Of a stretch of 64,000 bases of DNA, positions 16,790-25,111 are shown piece after piece. The DNA is from Tritrichomonas musculus. Taxonomy: Eukaryota > Parabasalia > Tritrichomonadida > Tritrichomonadidae. How positions within the stretch are numbered: position 1 is the stretch's first letter; each line of letters starts with the position of its first letter. Made by a program: the position numbers and the translations under genes. The stretch spans positions 55,244 through 119,243 of the forward strand of contig JAPFFF010000086.1 of assembly GCA_039105265.1 (NCBI GenBank), read 5' to 3'. Below the pieces are notes generated by a model. The model did not search any database. It saw only the letters and a program-made list of their open reading frames with translations, and had not been told where the DNA came from.

Positions 16790-18829
16790 ATGCCAATAAA
16801 AAGGTCTGTGACAGACAAAGATGTTGAATTTATAGGTTACGTAACATTTCCAAACTTAGAACAAGGTAAAATTCATAAATATGGCAAATATCGATCAAAA
16901 AAAGATAGAAAAAGATATTACCTAAGATGCGAAGAAGAAGTAATTGACGATAACGGTGTTATATGTCGATGCAGAATGCCTTATGAACGCGATGACAATT
17001 TCAAAACTTGGTTACAAAACCATGTCCACGAATGTAAACCAGGAATTCCAAAGGTTCAAAAGAGTTTATATGATTATCAAACCGTAGGTGATCAAGATGA
17101 ATCGAAAAAAATGACAGAAAATCATTTACATAGGCAAAAGGCAATTTTTACAGGAGAGATGAACCTATCTCTGAATACTTTAACATCAGAATCGTTTTAC
17201 AATTTAGCAATCAATTTTATTTCTTTTGGCTTATATATTGCAGGCGTCAAAAATTACAGAGAAAAAGCAGTTAATTTATTCCATCCAATAAAACGTGATA
17301 AGTTACGATATTTAATGACTACAGAAGCATATCAAAGACACAGAACAATTCTTGACAAATTTGCAAAGTTATCATACGTGTGCGTGGCAATGGATGAAGG
17401 CACAACAGCACATAATCAAAATTTGCATTTTGTTCTTGAGGCACCACTTTCAAAAATTACATCTTATCCATTTAACGTAGTTAAAATGGATGGAGGAAAT
17501 ACACAATGCTACTTAGATTCAATTCCAAAAGGATTACTACCATTAACTATCTTGAAAATAAAAATCGGCTCAGTAGTTATTGACGGTAACACGGCCCAAA
17601 AAAAGGCTTGGAATCCTGATTATAAACACTCAATTCTATATAATCAAAATATTCCAAACGCACAAAACATTATAGTTGTGCCTTGTCTTTGTCATAGAGT
17701 GCACAATGCCTATAAAAGAGTGGCCAAATCAAATGATAAATTAAAGAAATTAGTCGAAATGTTACATTCAATCTCCAAAATATGCCAAGAAAAGCAGTCT
17801 TTTATTGGAGCATCTTGTCCTCAGCATCTTGACAACCGATGGGCAAATGACTACGACGTTGTAAAGTTTCTTATAAATCATAAGAGCAAGATATTAATAA
17901 TTCAGAAAGATATTCCATTTGATAAGTTACAAGAATTAGAAAAGGTCCTGAAAATATTTAAATGTCTCATATTAAGATTTGAGAATCCCAAAACGAGATT
18001 TGCATCAGCATTCATCACTTTGGAGCGAGCAATTAATTGTTTATATGAACTTGAAAACGTTCATAAAGTTCCTTTTGGTAAAGCACTCTCAGAGTCATTA
18101 AGCAAGTATACTTTGGAAGCTAAAGATGGTGGAATCTGGGGACTTGGATACTCATTCACACTCGAGGGAAGAAAAGACTTCATTAAGAGACTCCAAGATA
18201 AAGAAAATCCGTTAGAGGAATCATACTTGGAATACTTCGATCTAGATTATTATCTTCCATACACTGATGATGTTTCATCATCAAACAAAGAGCTTAACCC
18301 AGAAGAAGAAGTTTTTATGACCGAAAAAGGAGAACCAATAGAATTAAATGATGATACAGAACCAACGTCTGAAGATGATGACGAAGGACAAAAAGTATCT
18401 GATAATTCAACCAATAATGATGAAGAAGATGAAAGTATTTTGCCAATTGAAAATGCAAAACTGAATCAAACAAAACATATTACTGCAGCCAAAAAAGCCT
18501 TGGAACAAATTCTCAACACAAGAAATCATAAAAACAAAAATTTGACTCAACATCATTTGCGCGTATATAATTCTTATCTTGAACCAGAAAACGACAAATA
18601 CGATATATATATTAACGAATGCTTGCAATTTTGCTGGATTCAAATTAGAAGCGAAGAAGAAAATATGGGGGAGATTGGTGATATTGCGATGAGGCTTCTT
18701 TCGGCCTGTTTATCCGAAGCAAGTTGCGAACGGGCAATTTCACGACAAAGAATTATACATAGTAACAGAAGACTGAGGAGTAAGCCAGATTTATTAGATG
18801 CTAGAAATATATTACAATCAACTCATTAA
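16790..18829 (+). CDS. hAT-superfamily transposase
   Basis: 679 residues. The N-terminus has a Cys/His cluster (LRCEEEV...CRCRMPYER...HVHECKPG) that may be a BED-like zinc finger. The RNase-H core has an acid in VCVAMDEGTT (about residue 200), a second in SVVIDGNTAQ followed by the hAT-type cysteine-histidine motif CLCHRVHNAYKR, an acidic low-complexity insert near residues 500-560, and the C-terminal dimerisation block LLSACLSEASCERAISRQR with the usual Glu. Length and order fit a full hAT transposase and the frame is open, so it looks recently active. Family call is good; the zinc-finger subtype is uncertain. Confidence 0.85.
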   Translation: MPIKRSVTDKDVEFIGYVTFPNLEQGKIHKYGKYRSKKDRKRYYLRCEEEVIDDNGVICRCRMPYERDDNFKTWLQNHVHECKPGIPKVQKSLYDYQTVGDQDESKKMTENHLHRQKAIFTGEMNLSLNTLTSESFYNLAINFISFGLYIAGVKNYREKAVNLFHPIKRDKLRYLMTTEAYQRHRTILDKFAKLSYVCVAMDEGTTAHNQNLHFVLEAPLSKITSYPFNVVKMDGGNTQCYLDSIPKGLLPLTILKIKIGSVVIDGNTAQKKAWNPDYKHSILYNQNIPNAQNIIVVPCLCHRVHNAYKRVAKSNDKLKKLVEMLHSISKICQEKQSFIGASCPQHLDNRWANDYDVVKFLINHKSKILIIQKDIPFDKLQELEKVLKIFKCLILRFENPKTRFASAFITLERAINCLYELENVHKVPFGKALSESLSKYTLEAKDGGIWGLGYSFTLEGRKDFIKRLQDKENPLEESYLEYFDLDYYLPYTDDVSSSNKELNPEEEVFMTEKGEPIELNDDTEPTSEDDDEGQKVSDNSTNNDEEDESILPIENAKLNQTKHITAAKKALEQILNTRNHKNKNLTQHHLRVYNSYLEPENDKYDIYINECLQFCWIQIRSEEENMGEIGDIAMRLLSACLSEASCERAISRQRIIHSNRRLRSKPDLLDARNILQSTH

Positions 18830-19020
18830 AATAGTTTTTATTGTTTTATGCTTTATCATTTTTAGATTTATTATAATATTAAATGTCATAATATTTAGTT
18901 ATTTTTATTTTGAATTAATATTTCTTCTTATAAGTTAACTTATTTATATTAATATTTAGCCATAATGATTTTATATTTCATATCATATTTATTATATAAT
19001 ATTGAAAAAATTATTCTGCT

Positions 19021-19083
19021 TTCAGATTCTCAATTTCACATCCACCTTCTCAATTTCACATCCTCTTTCTCAATTTTTCATCA
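19021..19083. repeat. Short tandem repeat TTCTCAATTTCACATCC
   Basis: Three to four imperfect copies of an 17-20 bp unit (TTCTCAATTTCACATCC), downstream of the hAT transposase gene. No gene between 18830 and 20212. Confidence 0.7.
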
Positions 19084-19489
19084 AATATTTGAAATTCTCA
19101 CCTAACATTTCCATTAACTTATGATATTTTTTCATTATTGGTTTTATATTAATATAATAAATATAAAAAACAGATTTTTGTTACTTATCCTATAAAATAT
19201 TTGAATTAGTATTTTTTTTATATATAATTGTCTTTACAAATATTAGTTTTTGTAATTACAAAAATAAATTATTTTATATTTGAAGATATATGATTGCAAG
19301 AACATTTTTTCTAATCGCAAAATCCTGTAAATTTATCATTAGAAATACAATTTAAGGTCAAAAATGGAAACTTTAATAGTTATTAATTCTTTGACTCCTA
19401 TGATTTCATCATTAATATTTTTCTATTCAAAACATATTAAAATTTAACTCATTTTTTTCGAAGCAAATTATATCTTTAAAATCATCTTT

Positions 19490-20140
19490 ATCTTTTTCTT
19501 TTTCAATCATCATTAGCTTCTTCTAAAGCTTCCTCTTCTTCTTCTCAAATATTAATCTTTTACTTTTCATTTTTCATTAATATTATCATCTTCTTCTTTT
19601 AATCATCTTCTTTTCATTTTCATTATTATCTTCTACTTTTAATCATCTTCTTCTCATTTTCTTCATCATCTCCTTCTTCCTCCTTCCTTCAATCGTAAAC
19701 TTCAAAATCTCAATCACAATCATCTTCTCTTAAATCAACATCTTCTACATCTCAATCATCATCTTCTTCTAAATAATCACTAACCTTTTCTTCTTCTTCT
19801 AAATCATTTTTTTCTTCTTCTAAATAATCATCTTCTTCTTTTTATATATCATCATATTCTTCTAAATTATCATTTTCTTCTCATAAATCATCATCTTCTT
19901 CTTCTTTTTCTTCTAAATTATCTTCTTCCAGTAAATCCTCTTCTTCTTCTCAATCATCATATCCTTCTTCTTTTCAATCATCATTTTCTTCTTCCTTCTC
20001 CTCTCGTCATTTTTTTCTTCTTCTTAATTGTAACTTTCTTCTCATTTATAATCTTTTTTTCTAGAAATCAATTATCTTTTTTAATCAATAATCATATACT
20101 ACTTCTTCTTTTTCTCAATCAGTATAATCTTTAATTTTTT
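19490..20140. repeat. CT-rich low-complexity tract
   Basis: About 650 bp dominated by TCTTCTTCT and AATCATCATC runs. On the minus strand it would encode mixed Glu, Asp and Leu, like a decayed acidic repeat, but stops are frequent in all frames. Treated as a degenerate microsatellite. Confidence 0.8.
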
Positions 20141-20212
20141 TAGTCATCTTTTTTAATACATATCTTTTTTATTTAAAGATTGGAATCTTTATTAAATATT
20201 TAATATATGTAC

Positions 20213-20283
20213 AAAAAAAAAACTAAAATATTGGAATCGAACCAATTACCTTATTATTAAAAACAATTATACCAATATTAGAT
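20213..20283 (-). tRNA. tRNA-derived relic with pol III boxes
   Basis: On the minus strand there is an A box TGGTATAATTG (20264-20274) fitting TRGYNNARNNG, a B box GGTTCGATTCC (20233-20243) that fits the consensus exactly, a perfect 5-bp T stem (ATTGG/CCAAT) and a run of ten T after the acceptor region. The outer ends CTAATAT and ATTTTAG can pair at six of seven positions. The boxes are 31 bases apart rather than about 44, so part of the D/anticodon region is missing. It is a tRNA pseudogene or tRNA-derived element, not a working tRNA. Confidence 0.55.
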
Positions 20284-20516
20284 TGAATTTTCAAAATTTA
20301 TTGTATTTACATATTTATTTTCTTTGAATATCCAAGCCTAGTGAATCATGTGTATAAAAGTTATTAGAGTTATAATAATAAAAAAATATTATTATATTAT
20401 ATTATATTATATTGTGCATAAAAATAACACAATTTCATTGTTACTCAATGTTAAGTGAACGTTTAAAATACCCTATGGGGACATTTCTTACCCTAAAAAT
20501 CCCCTATACCGCATGA

Positions 20517-21233
20517 CTATTCATCAAATGATAAATTAGATGCTGATTGTGAATAAATATAACGTAATTGTTGTTTATTGAAACATGGAAATATAAATAA
20601 TGTTGATATTTCATTTTTAACATGAGGTTTTAATCCTTTCCAACCTTGAATTAAAAGGAGGAATGAAAAATTTATATGTCTACATCTACGTATTAATTGG
20701 CTAAAATAAGATTCTTCTGAAGAAAAGAGTTTACTATTTGAGATATCATCGAATAAAACGATTGTATGCAATACTTCTCGGTTGAAATCAGAAACGGCAA
20801 GCATTTTAAACATATCCTCTTTTTGTTGATCATCTATTTTATCCTGCAAGTTTTCCCGTTTGATAAGATTATATAAATTCTTTGCTGAGATTAAATCCTT
20901 CATAAATTCAACAGCTTCTTGTTCACTAATTATAATATATGGAATCATAAGAAGTGGCTTTAAAGCTAAAAATGTTTTATCTGATTCTTGACCGTCTTTT
21001 GTAACGTAGACAAATAAGTGATGAGTATTTAATACACCTAATTTGATGATTTCCTTTAATGCTATCACAGTCTTTCCTGATGATTGCTTACCAACTATGA
21101 CGTTAACACTATTTAACCTAATATTAACCTCAGGGTGTATTTCAGAAATTAAGCTTTCTTTTTTATTCATAGTATAGGTTTTCAACGTATTCATAACGTG
21201 CGTTTTCACCATATTCTCTAATGATGTGTTCAT
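20517..21233 (-). pseudogene. ATP: Packaging ATPase gene of B, interrupted
   Basis: The main part of B's A32/FtsK-type packaging ATPase. The P-loop is VGKQSSGKT near residue 47 and the Walker B strand HTIVLFDD near residue 165, followed by the LIRRCRHINFSFLLLIQGWKG block also present in the C copy at 33545-34507. The gene is interrupted on its 3' side by the inserted block 16160-20515. In the whole C copy the same order is convergent with the coiled-coil head gene, as it was here before the insertion. Confidence 0.85.
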
Positions 21234-21340
21234 TTTCTATATATTAATGTTAAAGTTTATTTTAATTATTGATAAAAATATATTTTTAAGTTTATGAATC
21301 ATTAACTGAAATTAGATATTAACACATTTCTTAAAATTTA

Positions 21341-22774
21341 TTATTCAGGTTCTTCTACGATTGCTGATGTTTGTAATGCTTGTACTTGTGATTGAACATT
21401 AGCATCAAACCATTTATTAAAATCACTTGGATTTGGAGGTAATGCATTTATTCCTTGTAGTATTATTGCAATTGTTGCTTTAGCAACTAATGAAATATGT
21501 TCAGGGTTAACTGGTAGTCCGGATTTATTACACATTTCACATGCAGTAGGTACAAAATCAGCAATTTTTACAGGATTAATTAAATAATCGTGAACTATGA
21601 ACTCAATAGCTTCTTTAACTGCTTTCTTTCCTCTTAAATTCTTCCATTGATCCTCATTAACATTCATAACACTTTCACCATAAACATAAACCATTGCAGG
21701 AAGTAAAGCAAATTGATTCCATATAACCGTTGCCATTTGTGTAAGTGTGAATGGTAATTTTACACCGTTGAGGTATTTGATACCTTGATAAATTGGAGAG
21801 ATACACTTACCAACAAATGCCTGATAAGTTGAACGTTTCTTTGATTTGATTAAGTGCTTTTCATCGATACCAGCAGCTTTTAATTTTGTTTCAAAGTCTT
21901 GCCAACTTTCACCTGCATAATTAGTGACTGTACGCCCTGTTTCATCAAATTCAGGATGATATATATTATTAATAAATCCTCTTAAGTTTATACCTTGTTT
22001 ATGAGCTTCTTTACTTTGGTCCACAGATGGGTAAGCTTTATAATAAGCATTGCGATATGGGAATAATGACGGTACGGTTGTATATCCATTAACTATTACA
22101 GGCTTTTTACCTTCTTTTGTTTGTACGACGACTTCAGGTGTTCCATCACCATCTAAATCTCGACCAGTAGCTTCATATAAATCATTATATCCATGCCGAT
22201 TAATCCATTCATTCGCACTTACAACACTTTGAGCGTCTCGAATTTGTTTAACATCTTGATTTAATTTAGCCACAACATTAATTAAGTCATCCATACCAAC
22301 ATTACCGTATTTATTTTGTTTTGCCTTTTTCGTTGGTTGAATTGCAGCCATTCTTTCATGGTAAAACGCCATATCATTTAATGCTTTAGTTAAGTCTTTC
22401 TTATTAATGTTATTTTCTGCCAAGCTAGCGTATGATTGATCACGCATTTGGTTTAATTGAGAAACATTATTTATTAATTGCGGAATTTTCGATTTATTCA
22501 TTTTATTAATTGGTAAAAAATTTAAATTATCGTTTTTGTTTTGAAAATTATTTAATCTAGAAATAAAATTTGAAATTGATTTATCATTTATTCTCAAACC
22601 TTCATGTTGTATATAATTATTTTCATTTAAAAATTTCATTAAATTTGAAACTGAACTTTGCCATGAAGGCGACTCATGAAGAGTAACGTTAAGTTTTTCA
22701 TTAATTAATTCAATATATTTATTAAGTTTATCAAGTTTCAAACCTTTAAAATTATTTCTATTTAATTTTGACAT
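21341..22774 (-). CDS. Large conserved Polinton protein with DxDGDG motif (B)
   Basis: 477 residues, related to 34529-36112 in C. Both begin with an N-terminal helical part (LNKYIELINEKLN...LMKFLNE, NNEGFDVND in C), a Gln/Asn-rich linker, the helical block MDDLINVVAKLNQDVK, and then DLDGDGTPEVVV-x-T-x-EGKKPVIVNGYTT. The DxDGDG loop before strands resembles calcium-binding VCBS/FG-GAP loops. After it a conserved YPxx..YYK block and a helical C-terminus follow. The size and position between ATPase and integrase (in C) suggest a structural protein; function unknown. Confidence 0.75.
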   Translation of the reverse strand: MSKLNRNNFKGLKLDKLNKYIELINEKLNVTLHESPSWQSSVSNLMKFLNENNYIQHEGLRINDKSISNFISRLNNFQNKNDNLNFLPINKMNKSKIPQLINNVSQLNQMRDQSYASLAENNINKKDLTKALNDMAFYHERMAAIQPTKKAKQNKYGNVGMDDLINVVAKLNQDVKQIRDAQSVVSANEWINRHGYNDLYEATGRDLDGDGTPEVVVQTKEGKKPVIVNGYTTVPSLFPYRNAYYKAYPSVDQSKEAHKQGINLRGFINNIYHPEFDETGRTVTNYAGESWQDFETKLKAAGIDEKHLIKSKKRSTYQAFVGKCISPIYQGIKYLNGVKLPFTLTQMATVIWNQFALLPAMVYVYGESVMNVNEDQWKNLRGKKAVKEAIEFIVHDYLINPVKIADFVPTACEMCNKSGLPVNPEHISLVAKATIAIILQGINALPPNPSDFNKWFDANVQSQVQALQTSAIVEEPE

Positions 22775-22871
22775 ATTCTTTATATTAAAATAAATTTAAT
22801 CATTTACGTATAAAATTTATGTTTTCAATATTTGACTTTTGAGATTTGAGGATAAAATTTATGAAAATCAT

Positions 22872-22937
22872 TTATGAAGGGGTGATGAATCAGTGGTGTT
22901 GTAAAATTGAATAATATGTTCGTGTTTAAAGTTATGA
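22872..22937 (-). repeat. Shared upstream unit, copy 1
   Basis: About 66 bp, roughly 85% alike to 42799-42867 in the same orientation. Each lies upstream of a minus-strand B gene (21341-22774 here; the FPGAH-motif gene at the other site). Core GTGGTGTTGTAAAAT and ATATGTTCGTGTTT. A promoter unit is likely. Confidence 0.65.
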
Positions 22938-22943
22938 AAAAGT

Positions 22944-23373
22944 TTAATGCCAATAATGAGCACCTGGAAATTTATTGAAATGTGGACGATATTTTTTATG
23001 TCTCCAATTGGAAAATTTGACACGGTATATTTGACCTTTATATAAATATTCTATCGGTGTTGTACTGTTTATATATTCATTAATTAATTCACAATCTTCC
23101 TTTCTTAACTCCTCCCTTACAAATTCGGTCGTGAATGCTGTCGTTTTCCATCCTTTACGTCTTTCTTTTTCAAATTCAGGATTGAATGATTTATAATCGT
23201 CAATAATTAAATATCTTACATCACAAAATTTTAATGGTTTCTTGTTATTTACTTCTTCATAATATTTATCTAATTCATTAGCTTTATCGTAAATGTTAAT
23301 ATTTTCATTTACTTTTTCATTCAACATTTCATAATACATATTATATAAATTATTTATTGATTCCTCATAATCG
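22944..23373 (-). pseudogene. FPGAH-motif protein gene of B, interrupted by C
   Basis: About 143 codons of a gene related to 42025-42531 in C. The shared end is Y-x-VKF-x-NW-[RK]-H-x2-[HY]-x-PH-x3-FPGAH-x-W, rich in His and aromatic residues; the middle shares ANELDKYYEE and KKP. Element C is inserted in the 5' part of this gene at 23373/23374. Function of the family is unknown; the invariant histidines hint at metal or nucleic-acid binding. Confidence 0.75.
23369..23373. repeat. Target-site duplication of C, left
   Basis: AATCG, repeated at 42700-42704. If the preceding T is counted (TAATCG at 23368-23373 and 42699-42704) the duplication is 6 bp, the size usual for Polintons, and the last T of the terminal repeat is shared with it. 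Confidence 0.85.
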
Positions 23374-23542
23374 AGTAGTATAGTGAAAACGCCCAAAAAG
23401 GACTACGCCCTTTTTGTTCGTTTTCCAATGATTTTAGAACATCACATTTTAGCAGGAGTTTTCACACTGAATTCTCAGCATTCTAATAGCTATCAGAATA
23501 ATGGCAGGTATATTTTTATTTAATTTTTTATCTCATCTAAAA
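23374..23542 (+). repeat. Left terminal inverted repeat of C
   Basis: 169 bp, starting AGTAGTATAGTGAAAACGCC and ending CATCTAAAA. It reads as the exact inverse of 42531-42699. Its inner end carries the AATTTTTTATC tract that precedes the first gene on each side, so the promoter of both end genes lies within the terminal repeat. The inner short palindrome-like pair CCCAAAAAGGA/CCCTTTTTG is also present. Confidence 0.93.
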
Positions 23543-23551
23543 ATAATCGCA

Positions 23552-23929
23552 ATGCCAATCTTATCACAAAGAAGTAGCGAATTCTTCTGCCCAGATATAA
23601 ACCAATTTGTTATAAATCAAGATACTGTTTATGAAATCGAATATGATGAATATGAATACTTTAAAGAAAGCATTTTGAATATGCCTCTTGAGAATCTAAC
23701 TAAACGAGATTTGAATTACTATGCACCTTATCTAGTCAAATATGCGAAAGAGAAAGAACCATATCCGACAGATTCTAGGTTTGAATATTCATATTCTATT
23801 TTAATCAAGAATATTTGGGATGCTTGCAATGATATTGAAAACTACCCATATTTAAGCTCTATTCATTCACTGTATGATTTATTTGACTATGAACTTGATG
23901 GATATTATGAAAGTCAAATTGATATGTAA
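23552..23929 (+). CDS. Unknown acidic protein at left end of C
   Basis: 125 residues from the ATG at 23552 (MPILSQRSSEFFCPD), chosen because the earlier in-frame ATG at 23501 lies inside the terminal repeat. Rich in Tyr, Glu and Asp (YEIEYDEYEYFKES, LFDYELDGYYE). No motif recognised and no relative in the window. Acidic, tyrosine-rich small proteins can be DNA mimics, but nothing here proves it. Confidence 0.6.
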   Translation: MPILSQRSSEFFCPDINQFVINQDTVYEIEYDEYEYFKESILNMPLENLTKRDLNYYAPYLVKYAKEKEPYPTDSRFEYSYSILIKNIWDACNDIENYPYLSSIHSLYDLFDYELDGYYESQIDM

Positions 23930-23971
23930 GTCATTTATTTTTAAACATTTTTAAAATTTTTTGAGCATGAA

Positions 23972-24436
23972 ATGAATTCAACACAATTCTTCTCTGTCAC
24001 AAAATTCATCAACAAGCTTAACGAACAAGAAAACATCATCAAGAATGACTATAACATTGTAGACCCTATTATTTCTGTCTTTTTCGAATGCAATGATGCA
24101 TTTAAGAATAAGTATGGAATATGTCTTAAACCAATCTTTATCACAGATAGAACTGAGAGTAAACCAAGAAGTATAAGATATGATAGAATTCAAGAAATCT
24201 ATGGATGTCAACCGATAATTTCATGTAAAGAGAATGATAATAGGTCTCTTCCAAATGGCAAGGACAAGAAAGATATGTATATACTTGATATTTATTTGAA
24301 TCAAAAGGAATTTAAAGGAAACAAGTATTATCCATCACGTATGCGAAAGTGTTCTAATAATGAGAGTGTTGAGAAAATTCGAAAGCATGTGGCTGATTGC
24401 CAGAAAACAGATTTCGATGATTTTATTTTAATCTAA
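23972..24436 (+). CDS. Unknown protein, 154 residues
   Basis: A mixed helical/beta protein with scattered cysteines (FFECND, CQPIISC, RKCSNN, ADCQK) and an acidic end (DFDDFILI). The acidic end recalls the last residues of the 159-160 residue proteins of A and B, but I do not claim homology. It is the second of three plus-strand genes between the left terminal repeat and the fibre gene. Confidence 0.6.
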   Translation: MNSTQFFSVTKFINKLNEQENIIKNDYNIVDPIISVFFECNDAFKNKYGICLKPIFITDRTESKPRSIRYDRIQEIYGCQPIISCKENDNRSLPNGKDKKDMYILDIYLNQKEFKGNKYYPSRMRKCSNNESVEKIRKHVADCQKTDFDDFILI

Positions 24437-24469
24437 GCTTATGTTATATATTTTTGTATTATTTAAATC

Positions 24470-25111
24470 ATGTCAGGCACATTGAGACAAGCACGAATAT
24501 TAAGTTCTGAAACTGATAATACCATTAAGCAAGAGCAAAATACTAACGTCAAAATCAAAATATGTAAACCTCAGGGAGAACAACATTCTCAACCAGCTCC
24601 ACTTTATCCCCAAGTTCAACCTGTAAATTTTACTCAAGCCAACAACCAACCAGATATACAACCGAATGGTCTAACATCAAATATACCGATGATGAATCAG
24701 GAATCTCAATTTCCATCAGTAGCACCAATAAGCAGCAATTCCCTATTAGCTCAGGAAAGAGGCATCATAGATTTAGGCACTGAACTAGATACACTAGAGA
24801 AGAAAAATAAGTTCTTAGAGATGTTGGTGGAGATGTATGAAGTTAACCCACTAAAAGTAAACTCTTATGTTGTATGCGAAAGCAAATTGTTAATGGATAT
24901 GATTAAGTTACTCACTGAATGTGAAAAGGTAGAATTTGTTCTTGACGATTCTGATGTTGGTTGCGGCTGCACCTCATCTTCTTCAAAATTTACCAAAGTT
25001 TCAAAAATATTAATCACTAAAGATGGAAAGACTGAAGACATGAAGTATGCTTACAATAATATATATTCCCAGTTTATCAAGTATGGCTTGAGCCTAAAAT
25101 TAGTTGTTTAA
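24470..25111 (+). CDS. Conserved Polinton protein (KQEQN family), C copy
   Basis: 213 residues. N-terminus LRQARILSSETDNTIKQEQN is almost the same as in the D copy. A Pro/Gln-rich linker follows (residues 35-85), then EKKNKFLEMLVEMYEVNPLK, a CGC-Ser motif near residue 165 and an aromatic end. A TATATTTTTG box precedes the ATG. Its last four bases overlap the stop of the convergent fibre gene, an arrangement also seen in D, where the two genes are immediately adjacent. Confidence 0.8.
   Translation: MSGTLRQARILSSETDNTIKQEQNTNVKIKICKPQGEQHSQPAPLYPQVQPVNFTQANNQPDIQPNGLTSNIPMMNQESQFPSVAPISSNSLLAQERGIIDLGTELDTLEKKNKFLEMLVEMYEVNPLKVNSYVVCESKLLMDMIKLLTECEKVEFVLDDSDVGCGCTSSSSKFTKVSKILITKDGKTEDMKYAYNNIYSQFIKYGLSLKLVV

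Larger units (their letters stand above)
16160..20515. mobile_element. Inserted block with hAT-type transposase
   Basis: A 4.3 kb block that interrupts B's ATPase gene; the edges are estimated from where B-like sequence stops and resumes, to within about 20 bases. It holds one open hAT-type transposase gene, then gene-free AT-rich DNA, a CT-rich low-complexity tract and a tRNA-like relic. I could not find clear terminal inverted repeats or an 8-bp target duplication, so it may be a hAT copy plus other inserted DNA. From 16160 to 16789 I see no gene or repeat. Confidence 0.6.
11108..23373. mobile_element. Polinton/Maverick B (outer, interrupted)
   Basis: An AT-rich Polinton in the same gene order as C for its capsid region: fibre, WFTD protein, capsid, VI-like, coiled-coil head protein, ATPase, large unknown protein, then the FPGAH-motif protein. 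It is broken by about three insertions: A at its left side, a hAT-bearing block at about 16160-20515, and element C at 23373/42700. A short rest of B follows C from 42700 to perhaps 42950. No integrase or polymerase of B is seen in the window; they may lie beyond A. B is the oldest layer, since A, the hAT block and C all lie within it. Confidence 0.85.

Noticed and set aside
16569-16790. Hydrophobic 73-residue frame before the hAT transposase
   Set aside because: Tyr/Phe/Leu-rich by AT composition only; it ends at the transposase start without conserved features.
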